A stretch of DNA of 64,000 nt from contig NZ_CP104007.1 in assembly GCF_029201545.1 (NCBI RefSeq), forward strand, positions 434,001 through 498,000, in the 5' to 3' direction. Below the pieces are notes generated by a model, which was not told the DNA's origin, searched no databases, and saw only the letters and a list, made by a program, of their open reading frames with translations. The position numbers and the translations under genes are program-made. This DNA comes from Devosia sp. FJ2-5-3 (GTDB lineage Bacteria > Pseudomonadota > Alphaproteobacteria > Rhizobiales > Devosiaceae). This document shows positions 44,384 to 55,103 of the stretch, one piece after another. Numbering within the stretch: the first letter of the stretch is position 1; each line of letters opens with the position of its first letter.

Positions 44384-47300
44384 ATGCCAATCAAGAAAAT
44401 CCTCGTCGCCAATCGCAGCGAGATCGCCATTCGCGTGTTTCGGGCGGCCAATGAGCTCGGGCTGAAGACCGTTGCGGTCTATGCCGAAGAAGACAAATTG
44501 GCCCTGCACCGGTTCAAAGCCGACGAGGCCTATCTGATCGGCAAGGGCCTGGGGCCCGTCGAAGCCTATCTGCAGATCGAGGAATATATCCGGATTGCCC
44601 GCATTTCGGGCGCCGATGCCATCCACCCCGGCTATGGGCTGCTGTCCGAGAGCCCGGAATTCGTCGACGCCTGCGAGGATGCGGGGATCACCTTTATCGG
44701 CCCGCGGGCGCAAACCATGCGCGACCTCGGCAACAAGGTTGCCGCGCGCAACATGGCGATCGCATCCAAGGTTCCGGTGGTTCCGGCCACCGATGCGCTT
44801 CCCGACGACCCCGAAGCGATCAAGCGCCTCGCCGCCGAAATCGGCTATCCACTGATGCTCAAGGCCTCCTGGGGTGGCGGCGGGCGCGGCATGCGCCGGA
44901 TCATGGACGAAAAAAGCCTGATCGCCGAGGTTTCGGAAGGCAAGCGCGAGGCCAAGGCGGCGTTCGGCAAGGACGAAATGTATCTCGAAAAGCTGATCGA
45001 GCGCGCCCGCCATGTGGAAGTGCAGCTGATCGGCGATGATCACGGCAATCTCGTGCATCTTTACGAGCGCGACTGCTCGGTGCAGCGTCGTAACCAGAAA
45101 GTGGTCGAGCGTGCGCCTGCGCCCTACCTTTCCGATGCGGTGCGCAAGGACCTGACCGACGCGGCCGTGCGCCTGGGCAATGCCGCCAATTATCGCGGCG
45201 CCGGCACGGTCGAATTCCTGATGGATGCAGACACCGACAAGTTCTACTTCATCGAAGTCAACCCGCGCATCCAGGTCGAGCACACCGTCACCGAAGAGGT
45301 GACCGGCATCGATATCGTTAAGGCGCAGATCCATCTGCTCGATGGCGCCGTGATCGGAACGCCCGAATCAGGTGTGCCGCTGCAGCAGGACATCCGCCTC
45401 AACGGCAACGCCATCCAGTGCCGCGTGACCACGGAAGACCCCGAGCACAATTTCATTCCGGACTATGGTCGCATCACCGCCTATCGCGGCGCGACCGGGT
45501 TTGGCGTGCGTCTCGACGGGGGCACGGCCTATGCCGGCGCCATCATCACACGCTATTACGATCCGCTGCTGGAAAAGGTCACGTGCTGGGCGCCGAGCGC
45601 CGACGAGGCCATTGCCCGGATGCACCGCGCGCTCCGCGAATTCCGCATCCGCGGGGTCTCGACCAATCTGGCCTTCCTCGAAAACATCATCACCCATCCC
45701 GATTTCGTCGAGAACCGCTATACGACGCGCTTTATCGATACGACGCCGGATTTGTTCAACTTCAAGCCGCGCAAGGACAGGGCTACCAAGCTGCTGTCCT
45801 ATATTGCCGACGTGACGGTGAACGGGCATCCCGAAGTGCGCGACCGACCGCGCCCGCCTGCAGGTGCAGCAGCCCCGATCGTGCCGGAATTCGCTCCCCT
45901 TGCTGCCATCGAGGGCAGCCGGCAGATTCTGGACCGAGACGGGCCGGTGGCTCTTGCCAATTGGATGAAGGCACAGAGCCGTGTGCTCTTTACCGACACG
46001 ACCATGCGCGACGCGCATCAGAGCCTGCTCGCCACCCGGATGCGCAGCTTCGACATCACCCAGATTGCCCAGGCTTATTCGCGCGGCCTGCCCAATCTCT
46101 TTAGCCTTGAATGCTGGGGCGGGGCGACCTTCGACGTCTCGATGCGCTTCCTCAACGAGGATCCCTGGGAGCGTCTGAGCAAGGTGCGCGCCAGCGCGCC
46201 AAACATTCTCACCCAGATGCTGCTGCGCGGCAGCAATGGCGTCGGCTATACGAATTATCCGGACAATGTCGTCAAATTCTTCGTCCGGCAGGCCGCCAAG
46301 GGTGGCGTCGACATCTTCCGCATTTTCGACTGCCTGAACTGGGTCGAGAATATGCGCGTCTCGATCGACGCGGTTGCCGAAGAGGGCAAGGTCGCTGAAG
46401 GCGCGATCTGCTACACGGGCGATCTCTTCGATGCCGACCGGTCCAAATACGACCTCAAATATTATGTTGGCCTCGCCAAGGAGCTTGAGGCGGCCGGCGT
46501 GCATGTGCTCGGGATCAAGGACATGGCGGGGCTGCTCAAGCCTGCCGCGGCCAAGAAACTGGTCGAAACGCTCAAGCAGGAAATCGGCCTGCCGATCCAT
46601 TTGCATACCCACGACACGTCGGGCGCTTCGGCGGCGACGGTACTGGCCGCAGTGGAAGCGGGCGTCGATGCCGTCGACGCGGCCATGGACGCGCTGTCCT
46701 CGACCACCAGCCAGCCGACGCTGGGGTCACTGGTCGCAGCGCTCTCCGGTGGGGATCGCGATCCCCAGCTCGATGCCAGGGCCATTCGCCAGATCTCGTT
46801 CTACTGGGAGGCCGTGCGCACCCAATACCGGGCTTTCGAGAGCGATCTCAAGGGCGGTGCTTCGGAAGTTTACCTGCACGAAATGCCGGGTGGACAGTTC
46901 ACCAATCTCAAGGAACAGGCGCGCTCGCTGGGTCTCGAGACCCGGTGGCATGAGGTCGCCCAGACCTATGCGGACGTCAACCAGATGTTCGGCGATATCG
47001 TCAAGGTCACGCCGTCCTCCAAGGTGGTGGGCGACATGGCTCTCGCCATGGTGTCGGCCGGAATTACCCGCGCCGATGTCGAGAATCCGGCCAAGGACAT
47101 CGCCTTCCCCGATTCGGTCGTCGGCTTTTTTGCCGGCGATCTCGGCCAGCCCCCCGGCGGCTTCCCCCAGGCCCTGCAGAAAAAGGTTCTCAAGGGCAAG
47201 ACGGCCCTGACCGAGCGGCCTGGCTCCTATTTGCAGGATGTCGATCTCGAGGCCGAGCGCAAGAAGATTGCCGAAGAAGTCGGCCACCCGGTCGATGACT

Positions 47301-47824
47301 ACCGGCTTGCCTCATACCTTATGTACCCAAAGGTCTATTCGGATTTCGAAAAGACCCAAGAGCGCTACGGCCCGACCGAAGTGCTGCCCACGCCGGTCTA
47401 TTTTTATGGCCTCGATGAAGGCGACGAACTGCTGGTCGACATCGAGAAGGGCAAAACCCTGGTCGTGACCTATCAGGGGCGCGCCGAGACCAATGAAAAA
47501 GGCGAGGTCCGCGTGTTCTTCGACCTCAACGGCCAGCCGCGCACCATTACCGTGCCCGATCGTCTCAAGGCGGGCGAGGTCAAGGTTCGCGCCAAGGCCG
47601 CTCAGGGCGATCCCAAGCAGGTCGGTGCGCCCATGCCGGGGGTCATCTCGACGCTCGCCGTCAAGGAAGGCCAGAAGATCTCGGCTGGCGACGTGCTGTG
47701 CTCTATCGAAGCCATGAAGATGGAAACGGCAATCCATGCCGAAATCGACGGCGTGGTGGCTGAGCTACTGATCAAGCCGGGCGACCAGATCGACGCCAAG
47801 GACCTTCTGGTCCGGCTGGACTAG
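44384..47824 (+). CDS. pyc: Pyruvate carboxylase
   Basis: An 1146-residue multidomain enzyme making oxaloacetate from pyruvate, ATP and bicarbonate (anaplerosis and gluconeogenesis). The biotin carboxylase domain (1-455) begins IKKILVANRSEIAIRVFRAA and has the glycine-rich ATP-grasp loop SWGGGGRGMRRI. The carboxyltransferase domain (about 530-800) shows TTMRDAHQSLLATRM and the metal-binding HLHTHDTSG. The PC tetramerisation region and a C-terminal biotinyl domain follow, with lysine in EAMKMETAIH near residue 1113. Full length, no frameshift. Confidence 0.97.
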   Translation: MPIKKILVANRSEIAIRVFRAANELGLKTVAVYAEEDKLALHRFKADEAYLIGKGLGPVEAYLQIEEYIRIARISGADAIHPGYGLLSESPEFVDACEDAGITFIGPRAQTMRDLGNKVAARNMAIASKVPVVPATDALPDDPEAIKRLAAEIGYPLMLKASWGGGGRGMRRIMDEKSLIAEVSEGKREAKAAFGKDEMYLEKLIERARHVEVQLIGDDHGNLVHLYERDCSVQRRNQKVVERAPAPYLSDAVRKDLTDAAVRLGNAANYRGAGTVEFLMDADTDKFYFIEVNPRIQVEHTVTEEVTGIDIVKAQIHLLDGAVIGTPESGVPLQQDIRLNGNAIQCRVTTEDPEHNFIPDYGRITAYRGATGFGVRLDGGTAYAGAIITRYYDPLLEKVTCWAPSADEAIARMHRALREFRIRGVSTNLAFLENIITHPDFVENRYTTRFIDTTPDLFNFKPRKDRATKLLSYIADVTVNGHPEVRDRPRPPAGAAAPIVPEFAPLAAIEGSRQILDRDGPVALANWMKAQSRVLFTDTTMRDAHQSLLATRMRSFDITQIAQAYSRGLPNLFSLECWGGATFDVSMRFLNEDPWERLSKVRASAPNILTQMLLRGSNGVGYTNYPDNVVKFFVRQAAKGGVDIFRIFDCLNWVENMRVSIDAVAEEGKVAEGAICYTGDLFDADRSKYDLKYYVGLAKELEAAGVHVLGIKDMAGLLKPAAAKKLVETLKQEIGLPIHLHTHDTSGASAATVLAAVEAGVDAVDAAMDALSSTTSQPTLGSLVAALSGGDRDPQLDARAIRQISFYWEAVRTQYRAFESDLKGGASEVYLHEMPGGQFTNLKEQARSLGLETRWHEVAQTYADVNQMFGDIVKVTPSSKVVGDMALAMVSAGITRADVENPAKDIAFPDSVVGFFAGDLGQPPGGFPQALQKKVLKGKTALTERPGSYLQDVDLEAERKKIAEEVGHPVDDYRLASYLMYPKVYSDFEKTQERYGPTEVLPTPVYFYGLDEGDELLVDIEKGKTLVVTYQGRAETNEKGEVRVFFDLNGQPRTITVPDRLKAGEVKVRAKAAQGDPKQVGAPMPGVISTLAVKEGQKISAGDVLCSIEAMKMETAIHAEIDGVVAELLIKPGDQIDAKDLLVRLD

Positions 47825-48178
47825 GCGGGATTTCCCATTCAATTGTGCGCCAATCTTCCCTCGGGCTTGATCCGAGGGAAGCTCGGCGGGGAGACGGCAA
47901 CTCCCCCAATCGGGGGGACCCGGTACGTCACCAACTGCCGGCACTCCAAGGGCAGGGTGTTTAGGGTACGGGCGCTTGGCTTTCCGGCCTTTTGGGCGTC
48001 AAAAACGCTAAGCCGAGGCACAGCGGCGAAAAACTTGCGATATTTGCGCAGATTGCACCTTGAATGGCAGTGTGATTGTGCCTTTTATAGCTCCGCGAGA
48101 TTTGATTTGCCCGATCGCCGGTCGACGGACCTCCGCCTCCCCGATGGGCCCCACACTTATTGACGTCTGGATACTCCC
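47825..48178. other. Non-coding gap between pyc and the ABC exporter genes
   Basis: This 354-base region carries a perfect 10-bp palindrome just past pyc (annotated separately) and otherwise no gene that I can support. The promoter of the ABC exporter pair must be here. Confidence 0.55.
47855..47881. repeat. REP-like palindrome after pyc
   Basis: CTTCCCTCGG and CCGAGGGAAG are perfect 10-bp arms around GCTTGAT. It lacks a T-run and resembles the short extragenic palindromes common in alpha-proteobacteria. It may double as a 3' stabilising hairpin for pyc. Confidence 0.5.
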
Positions 48179-50035
48179 TTGATCACCCTCAAGGCTGGCC
48201 GCGAACGTTCGCGCGGCGATGCAAATGCCCACCTTGCTGCCATCCATCGTGGCAAGGGGCAGGGCCCCCTTCTTCGCATAACGCTTTATTCCCTGCGGCA
48301 TTATTGGCAGGTCGGTCTTGCCGTTGGCGGCGCGATCGTTGCGTCGGTGCTCCAATTGATGATCCCGCGCCTGCTGGGCCAGGCGGTTGATCAAGCCCAG
48401 AATGTGCTGAGCGTGGCTGCAGAGGGGGCGGAACAGGCCCTGATGTGGACTGCGTTGACGCTGCTCGGCGTCTCGGTGGCGCGCGGGTTTTTCACGCTGA
48501 TTCAGAACTATTTTTCGGAATCGGTGGGGCATCATGTCGGCTATGAGCTGCGCCTGGGCTTTTACGACAAGGTGCAAAAGCTCTCCTATTCCTATCATGA
48601 CCGTGTGCATTCGGGCGATCTGATCACGTTGGGGCTTCTCGACCTCGATGGCGTGCGCATGTTTTTTGCCACCGGCCTCGTGCGCGTCGTGCTGCTCACC
48701 GTCTTGATCGGGGTGGGCGCCTATATGCTGTTCACCACCGACGCCCTCTTGGCCGTGCTGGCGCTGAGCTTTGTGCCATTCGTGGCATGGCGATCTTCGG
48801 CGGCCCAACTTACCCTTCGAAACACCTGGTATGTGCTGCAGGAAAAGCTATCCATCCTGACCCGGGTGATGGACGAAAATCTCAGTGGCATTCGCGTGGT
48901 GCGCGCTTTTGCCGGACAGGCCTTCGAGCTGGCCAAATTCGACCGGGCGTCGAAGGCTGCCCTCGAACTGGCGCATCGGCGCGTCATCGTGCGCGTCAGC
49001 AATACCTCGATCATGACCTTCTCGTTCTTTGCCGCCATGGGCCTCGTGCTCTGGGTTGGGGGCAATAAGGTCATTGCCGGGGAAATGAGCATCGGGACGC
49101 TGGCGAGCTTTCTCACCTTCATGACTATTCTGCAGATGCCGGTGCGCCAGCTCGGCATGATGGTCAACGGCTTTGCCCGCGCCTCGACCTGCGGGGAGCG
49201 CTTTTTCGCCTTCATCGATGAGCCGATCGAGATCGAGGATCGTCCGGGCGCCAAGCCGCTTGAGCTGAGCGAGGGCGTACTCCGGTTCGAGGATGTGCGC
49301 TTTACCTATCCGGGTGCCAACCATCCGACGCTGGACGGCGTGAGCTTCGAGGCAAGGGCGGGTGAGACCATCGGCATTGTCGGTGCCCCGGGCAGCGGCA
49401 AGTCGACGCTCGCCCATCTCATCCCCCGTTTTTACGATGTCGATGGCGGGCGCATCACCATTGACGGGCAGGATATCCGCGACCTCACGGTCCAGTCCCT
49501 GCGGCGCAAGGTAGGCGTGGTGCAGCAGGATAGTTTCCTGTTTACCACCACGATCGAGAACAACATCGCCTATGGCGATCCTTGGGCCAAGGAAACCAAG
49601 ATCGAGAAGGCGGCCGAAAGCGCCCAGCTGCACAATTACATCATCGGCCTGCCGGCCGAATATGACACGGTGGTGGGAGAGCGGGGCGTCTCGCTTTCAG
49701 GCGGCCAGCGCCAGCGTCTCGCCATTGCGCGCAGCCTCGTCACCCGGCCGGCGGTACTGGTGTTCGACGATTCCACCGCGGCTATCGACGCCGGCACGGA
49801 GCACCGCATTCGCAGCGCCATAAGGCGTTTTGCCAGCGATCGCGTCACCATCATCATCGCCCATCGCCTGAGCTCGCTCATGCATGCCGACCGCATCCTG
49901 TTCCTCGATGGCGGCAAGCTTGCCGAAGAGGGGAGCCATGAAGAATTGCTCGCGCTGGGGGGACGCTACAAGGCGCTCTACGATTTGCAGACCAGACCGA
50001 CCGAAGACATCGAAACCGAAGGGGCGGTGCAATGA
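48179..50035 (+). CDS. ABC exporter half-transporter, degenerate-site subunit
   Basis: A 618-residue type IV ABC exporter. The membrane domain (about 35-330) has six helices and the ATPase domain spans about 365-600. Walker A is GAPGSGKST near residue 401 and the signature LSGGQRQR is canonical. Walker B reads VLVFDDST, so Asp replaces the catalytic Glu. This is the pattern of the ATPase-impaired half of heterodimeric exporters such as TM287/288. Translation begins at TTG 48179 with no obvious ribosome binding site; an in-frame stop lies seven codons upstream, so the start is uncertain. It overlaps the second subunit by four bases. Substrate unknown. Confidence 0.85.
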   Translation: MITLKAGRERSRGDANAHLAAIHRGKGQGPLLRITLYSLRHYWQVGLAVGGAIVASVLQLMIPRLLGQAVDQAQNVLSVAAEGAEQALMWTALTLLGVSVARGFFTLIQNYFSESVGHHVGYELRLGFYDKVQKLSYSYHDRVHSGDLITLGLLDLDGVRMFFATGLVRVVLLTVLIGVGAYMLFTTDALLAVLALSFVPFVAWRSSAAQLTLRNTWYVLQEKLSILTRVMDENLSGIRVVRAFAGQAFELAKFDRASKAALELAHRRVIVRVSNTSIMTFSFFAAMGLVLWVGGNKVIAGEMSIGTLASFLTFMTILQMPVRQLGMMVNGFARASTCGERFFAFIDEPIEIEDRPGAKPLELSEGVLRFEDVRFTYPGANHPTLDGVSFEARAGETIGIVGAPGSGKSTLAHLIPRFYDVDGGRITIDGQDIRDLTVQSLRRKVGVVQQDSFLFTTTIENNIAYGDPWAKETKIEKAAESAQLHNYIIGLPAEYDTVVGERGVSLSGGQRQRLAIARSLVTRPAVLVFDDSTAAIDAGTEHRIRSAIRRFASDRVTIIIAHRLSSLMHADRILFLDGGKLAEEGSHEELLALGGRYKALYDLQTRPTEDIETEGAVQ

Positions 50036-51927
50036 GCGTGATCGAGGAAGACGAGCGCGAAGCCACCATTCCAGGCCAGCGCCCGCCGCGAGCGAGCGTC
50101 GGTAGCCATCGCATCGAGGAAGAGGTTTTCGGCAAGGCCTATGATCCGCAGACCGTGCGGCGCATCTGGGCGTTCGTGCATCCCTATCGGACCAAGATTT
50201 TCCTCTCGGTCGCAGCCGTCCTGGTGTTTACCGCCACGCAATTGGCCATTCCGCTGATCATTGGCTGGGCCATTGACGGGGGCATGGTGGCGGGTGGGAA
50301 CACCACCAATCTGATCTGGGCCGTCGTCGCCTTTGCCGTCGCTGTGCTGCTCAATTTCGGCGCTTCCTACATACAGGAAACCCAGGTTGGCCAAGTTGCC
50401 GAAAACGTGCTGTTCGACATGCGCCGGGCCATGTTTGCCCAATTGCAGCGCGTGTCGCTGAGCTTCATGGACAAGACCGAAGTTGGCCGGCTGATGAGCC
50501 GGCTGCAGGGCGACGTCAATTCCATGCAGGAATTCCTGGAAACCTCCGTCATTTCGGTGGGCGATTTGGTGCTGCTGGGCGGCATTATCGTCGTCATCCT
50601 GACCCTCGACCCTTGGCTGGGCCTGCTGACACTTGTCACCATGCCGATCCTGTTCATCGTGCGCATCTTCTGGCTGCCACCGGCCAAGCGCGCTTTCTGG
50701 GCGGCGCATGAGACCAATTCTCTGACCAATGGCGCCATGGCCGAAGGCATCAATGGCGTGCGCACGGTGCAGAACCTCGAGCGCCAGAAGGTCAATTTCG
50801 ACCTTTATGACGACAAGGCATACCACAACCTGCAAACGCAGCTGACGGGCTCGAAATTCGCCCAGGTGATGGTGCCGATCGTCGATAGCCTCACCGGCAT
50901 TTCCATGGCCACTGTGGTACTGGTGGGCGGCTCGCTGGTGCTCAACGGATCGCTGCAAGTTGGCGTCATCGTGACGTTCCTCTTCTACATCCAGCGCTTC
51001 TTTGACCCGATCCGCTCGCTCACCATGCAATATTCGATCATGCAGCGGGCCATGACCTCTGGTCGCCGCATCACCGAAGTGCTGGATCTGCCCGTGGCGA
51101 TCTCGGACAAGCCCGATGCGATCGAGCTGACGCGCGACATGGATGGCTCGGTGGCCTTCCACGATGTGGTGTTCGGCTATGATCCCAATCGGCCTGTGCT
51201 CAAGAACGTGTCGTTCCGGGTCAATCCGGGCGAGACGGTGGCGGTTGTCGGCCCCACCGGTTCAGGCAAGACCAGCGCCATGGCGCTGGTGCACCGGTTC
51301 TACGAGGTGCAGGGTGGTGCCGTCCTGGTCGGCGGGCACGATGTGCGCAACATCACCCAGGAGAGCCTGGGAGAGCAGGTCGCCATGGTGCTGCAGGAGC
51401 CATTCCTGTTCACCGGCTCGGTGCTGGACAATATCCGCTACAACAAGGCGTCTGCCACCCGCGAGGACATCGTGGCGGCCGCAAAGGCGGTCGGCGCGCA
51501 CGAATTCATCGAAAAGCTGCCCAATGGCTATGACAGCGTGCTCGAACAGCGCGGCTCGAATTTGTCGCTCGGCCAGCGGCAATTGCTGAGCTTTGCCCGT
51601 GCTCTGGTGGCGGATGCGAAAATCCTGGTTCTCGACGAAGCAACGGCCAATATCGACAGCTATACCGAGCGGCAGATCCAGAAGGCGCTGGAAATTCTCC
51701 TCAAGGGGCGCACGGGCATGGTGATTGCCCATCGGCTCGCCACGATCCGAGGGGCCGACCGCATCATCGTGCTACAGAACGGCGAGAAGATCGAAGAGGG
51801 CAATCACGACCAGCTCATGGAACTGGGCGGGCTCTATTCGCGCCTCTACAACATGAACTATGCCAGTTTCGACGATATTCCCGACGACCTGGTGGCCCAG
51901 GCCAATGCCAAGGCCGCGAGCACCTGA
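50032..51927 (+). CDS. ABC exporter half-transporter, catalytic subunit
   Basis: A 631-residue partner of the previous gene. The membrane domain covers about residues 50-350 and the ATPase domain 370-610. Walker A is GPTGSGKTS near residue 407. Walker B is ILVLDEAT with the catalytic Glu present and the switch His is in VIAHRLA. The signature motif reads LSLGQ rather than LSGGQ. A degenerate signature here and a degenerate Walker B in the partner would face each other in the same site of the dimer, leaving one active ATP site. Likely a multidrug or lipid exporter. Confidence 0.87.
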   Translation: MSVIEEDEREATIPGQRPPRASVGSHRIEEEVFGKAYDPQTVRRIWAFVHPYRTKIFLSVAAVLVFTATQLAIPLIIGWAIDGGMVAGGNTTNLIWAVVAFAVAVLLNFGASYIQETQVGQVAENVLFDMRRAMFAQLQRVSLSFMDKTEVGRLMSRLQGDVNSMQEFLETSVISVGDLVLLGGIIVVILTLDPWLGLLTLVTMPILFIVRIFWLPPAKRAFWAAHETNSLTNGAMAEGINGVRTVQNLERQKVNFDLYDDKAYHNLQTQLTGSKFAQVMVPIVDSLTGISMATVVLVGGSLVLNGSLQVGVIVTFLFYIQRFFDPIRSLTMQYSIMQRAMTSGRRITEVLDLPVAISDKPDAIELTRDMDGSVAFHDVVFGYDPNRPVLKNVSFRVNPGETVAVVGPTGSGKTSAMALVHRFYEVQGGAVLVGGHDVRNITQESLGEQVAMVLQEPFLFTGSVLDNIRYNKASATREDIVAAAKAVGAHEFIEKLPNGYDSVLEQRGSNLSLGQRQLLSFARALVADAKILVLDEATANIDSYTERQIQKALEILLKGRTGMVIAHRLATIRGADRIIVLQNGEKIEEGNHDQLMELGGLYSRLYNMNYASFDDIPDDLVAQANAKAAST

Positions 51928-51955
51928 GTCCTCGCGCAGGCTGTCAGAAAACACA

Positions 51956-51982
51956 AAAGGCGCCCATCGGGCGCCTTTCTCA
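51956..51982. terminator. Bidirectional terminator between the exporter and the YkvA gene
   Basis: AAAGGCGCCC and GGGCGCCTTT form a perfect 10-bp stem with a three-base loop, with an A-run before it and TTTCT after it. It lies between convergent genes and can serve both. Confidence 0.85.
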
Positions 51983-51999
51983 ATTCTGGGCTATACCGC

Positions 52000-52299
52000 C
52001 TAGAGGCGGCGGGCGGTGCCGTCGACGGTCTTGCCATGCTTACCGGCATAGACATGCACCGGCACGGGCAGGCGGCTGACGATCCAGCTCACCATCAGGG
52101 GCACGAGAACGATGTCGTCGACCCAGCCCAAAAGCGGTATGAAGTCGGGCACGACGTCAAACGGGTTGAACAGATAGAAGGCAACAAACAGCGTCGCCGC
52201 CTTCAGGTAAAACGGGGTCTGGGGCGCCCAGAAGGCTTTCCAGAGCTGGACAACTTCCTTGCGGAAGAGGACGAGGCGGGGAAGCAGCATGTTGATCAT
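52000..52299 (-). CDS. YkvA family (DUF1232) membrane protein
   Basis: A 99-residue protein with the DUF1232 signature FNPFDVVPDFIPLLGWVDDIVLVPL near residues 44-68 and two hydrophobic stretches. The family is common in bacteria and of unknown function. It lies alone between the exporter terminator and ispG on the opposite strand. Confidence 0.85.
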   Translation of the reverse strand: MINMLLPRLVLFRKEVVQLWKAFWAPQTPFYLKAATLFVAFYLFNPFDVVPDFIPLLGWVDDIVLVPLMVSWIVSRLPVPVHVYAGKHGKTVDGTARRL

Positions 52300-52480
52300 G
52301 ACCTATAAATGGCCTTGAATTCAGCCGGTTCAAGGTGAGCGCGATCACATTATTTTCGGCCTGTAAGGACGTCGGCGGCGAACGCGATATTTTTTCGCGC
52401 CAGACGTCACGCCAATGTTCAGTTGCCAGCGTAGAAGGGAAAGCCTATCTCAAAATGAAAGCGAATTTCCGGGGATGATC

Positions 52481-53722
52481 ATGGCCGGTCCAATGCCGCG
52501 CAGGCAATCGGTGGGTGTCAATGTGGGCGGCGTCGTCGTTGGCGGGGGTGCCCCGGTCGTGGTGCAATCCATGACCAATACCGATACCGCCGATATCGAT
52601 GCGACGGTCAAGCAGGTGATGCAGTTGGCCCGGGCCGGCTCGGAGATCGTGCGCATAACGGTGGACCGGGACGAGAGCGCGGCGGCGGTGCCGATCATTC
52701 GCGATCGTCTCGCCTTCATGGGCTATGACGTGCCGCTGGTGGGTGATTTTCACTATATTGGCCACAAGCTGCTCACCGATCATCCGGCCTGTGCCGAAGC
52801 CTTGGCGAAATATCGCATCAATCCGGGCAATGTCGGCTTCAAGGCGAAGCGCGACACGCAGTTTTCGACGCTGATCGATATCGCCAACCGCTATGACAAG
52901 CCGGTGCGCATCGGGGTCAATTGGGGCTCGCTCGACGAAGAGCTTCTTACACGCCTCATGGACGAGAACGCCGTCTCGACTAATCCGATTTCCGCCGCCG
53001 CAGTGCAGCGGGAGGCGATCATCCAGTCGGCGCTGCTCTCTGCGGCCCGCGCCGAAGAGTTGGGCATGGGTCGCGACAGGATTATTCTCTCCACCAAGGT
53101 GTCCGACGTTCAGCATCTCATCGCCGTCTATCAGGACCTGGCGGCGCGTTGCGACTACGCCCTGCACCTGGGCCTCACCGAAGCGGGCATGGGCTCGAAG
53201 GGCATCGTCGCGTCCTCGGCCGCGCTGGGCATTCTCCTCCAGCAGGGCATTGGCGACACGATCCGTATCTCACTGACGCCAGAGCCGGGCGGGGATCGCA
53301 CCACAGAGGTAAAGGTCGCGCAGGAATTGCTGCAGACCATGGGTTTCCGCCAATTCCTGCCGGTGGTTGCTGCGTGCCCGGGATGCGGCCGCACGACCTC
53401 GACGACGTTTCAGTCCCTGGCCAAGGACATTCAGGACCACCTTAATGTCTCGATGCCGGAATGGCGCGAGCGCTATCCGGGTGTGGAAACGCTCTCGGTC
53501 GCCGTGATGGGCTGCATCGTCAATGGACCGGGCGAAAGCAAGCACGCCAATATCGGTATTTCGCTGCCGGGGACAGGGGAAACGCCGGCGGCGCCGGTGT
53601 TCGTCGATGGCCATAAGGTCGCGACCCTGCGCGGCGCTGACGTGGCCGACCAGTTCAAGGTCATGGTGGCCGACTATATCGAGAAGAAATTCGGCACCGG
53701 CAAACAGGACGCGGCGGAATAA
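52481..53722 (+). CDS. ispG: 4-hydroxy-3-methylbut-2-enyl diphosphate synthase (IspG/GcpE)
   Basis: A 413-residue [4Fe-4S] enzyme of the MEP isoprenoid pathway, converting MEcPP to HMBPP. The TIM-barrel start is [20 protein letters not shown]. Cluster ligands are visible: two Cys in [10 protein letters not shown] and a third in [11 protein letters not shown], where the following Glu is the fourth ligand. I placed the start at ATG 52481, with CCGGGG six bases upstream; ATG codons at 52415, 52475 and 52493 are alternatives. Upstream sequence shows no regulatory motif I can name. ispA is 3 kb away on the other strand. Confidence 0.94.
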   Translation: MAGPMPRRQSVGVNVGGVVVGGGAPVVVQSMTNTDTADIDATVKQVMQLARAGSEIVRITVDRDESAAAVPIIRDRLAFMGYDVPLVGDFHYIGHKLLTDHPACAEALAKYRINPGNVGFKAKRDTQFSTLIDIANRYDKPVRIGVNWGSLDEELLTRLMDENAVSTNPISAAAVQREAIIQSALLSAARAEELGMGRDRIILSTKVSDVQHLIAVYQDLAARCDYALHLGLTEAGMGSKGIVASSAALGILLQQGIGDTIRISLTPEPGGDRTTEVKVAQELLQTMGFRQFLPVVAACPGCGRTTSTTFQSLAKDIQDHLNVSMPEWRERYPGVETLSVAVMGCIVNGPGESKHANIGISLPGTGETPAAPVFVDGHKVATLRGADVADQFKVMVADYIEKKFGTGKQDAAE

Positions 53723-53812
53723 ATGAACGAGCGAAACCAACGGCGCTTTTTCTGGCTCGCCCTGCTCATTCTCGTTCTGGGCGGCCTCAAGCTCACCGGC
53801 CAGCTCGGGTAA
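53723..53812 (+). CDS. 29-residue membrane microprotein following ispG
   Basis: An ATG immediately after the ispG TAA stop opens a 29-codon frame ending in TAA. It begins with charged MNERNQRR, continues with one hydrophobic segment (FFWLALLILVLGGL) and ends KLTGQLG, a plausible single-pass membrane peptide. GGCGG lies at the very end of ispG. The tight position suggests coupling to ispG. It could still be chance, as no family is recognised. Confidence 0.45.
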   Translation: MNERNQRRFFWLALLILVLGGLKLTGQLG

Positions 53813-53816
53813 AGAG

Positions 53817-53835
53817 GGGCGCCTCGGCGGCGCCC
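53817..53835. terminator. Hairpin between the ispG microORF and the GST gene
   Basis: GGGCGCC and GGCGCCC form a 7-bp stem with a five-base loop between two convergent units. T-runs are poor on both sides (CTCTTT on the minus strand), so termination strength is unclear. Confidence 0.55.
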
Positions 53836-53843
53836 TTCGCTAT

Positions 53844-54446
<603 letters not shown>

Positions 54447-54544
54447 CTACCTAACTGAAAGTCCGAGCCGCGCGAGCGGCACGGACTAGATATGTCATCG
54501 GGCAGGTTCAAGCTAGAGCACCATCGCGGCACAAGGTCGCGTGA

Positions 54545-54982
54545 TCAGGCCCCCGCCTTGTCCTGGTGCCATTCGGGCAAGGGAAAGACCCGGTCATAGG
54601 CCCAGTTAAATACCAGGGCGTAGACCATGTAGAAAATGGCGAGGCCCAGATCCATGATGAAGGCCTGCCAGATTCCGATCTGGAGATACCATGCGATCAT
54701 CGGCAGCATGATGGCGAGAAGGCCAAGCTCGAACAGGATGGCGTGGAAGACGCGGATCGTCCTGGTTTTCTCGGTGGTGCCGCGGAAGTGCTGCATCAGA
54801 TGATCGAAGCCGAGGTTGTAGACATAGTTCCAGAGCATGGCGACGGTGGCGCTGGCGACCACGACGACAACGCTGTCGCCGCCTTCCAGATGGAAGGCAA
54901 AGGCGGCAAGCGGCGTGGCCAGCAGAATGCCGATAAGCTCGAAGGAAATGGCGTGACGGATACGGTCGGCGGTGGTCCGCAT
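54545..54982 (-). CDS. PACE family proton-coupled efflux protein (AceI-like)
   Basis: A 145-residue membrane protein with four predicted helices in two bacterial transmembrane pair domains (ISFELIGILLATPLAAFAF and ILFELGLLAIMLPMIAWYL, each FEL-led). Glu15 matches the conserved membrane Glu of AceI needed for proton coupling. The WNYVYNLGFDH and FNWAYDRVFP repeats are family marks. Known members export chlorhexidine, acriflavine or short polyamines; the substrate here is unknown. The ATG at 54982 was chosen over an upstream in-frame start because the family begins there. Confidence 0.9.
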   Translation of the reverse strand: MRTTADRIRHAISFELIGILLATPLAAFAFHLEGGDSVVVVVASATVAMLWNYVYNLGFDHLMQHFRGTTEKTRTIRVFHAILFELGLLAIMLPMIAWYLQIGIWQAFIMDLGLAIFYMVYALVFNWAYDRVFPLPEWHQDKAGA

Positions 54983-55103
54983 GGAAATGCTCCATGTTTT
55001 CCGGGCCGTCCCGGGGATGCTACCCACTATGGGGGAGGTCGTCCTCGCTTGTCAGGACCATATAGGACGGGGGAAGATTGGCGGCAAGACCGGGCTTGGC
55101 ATG

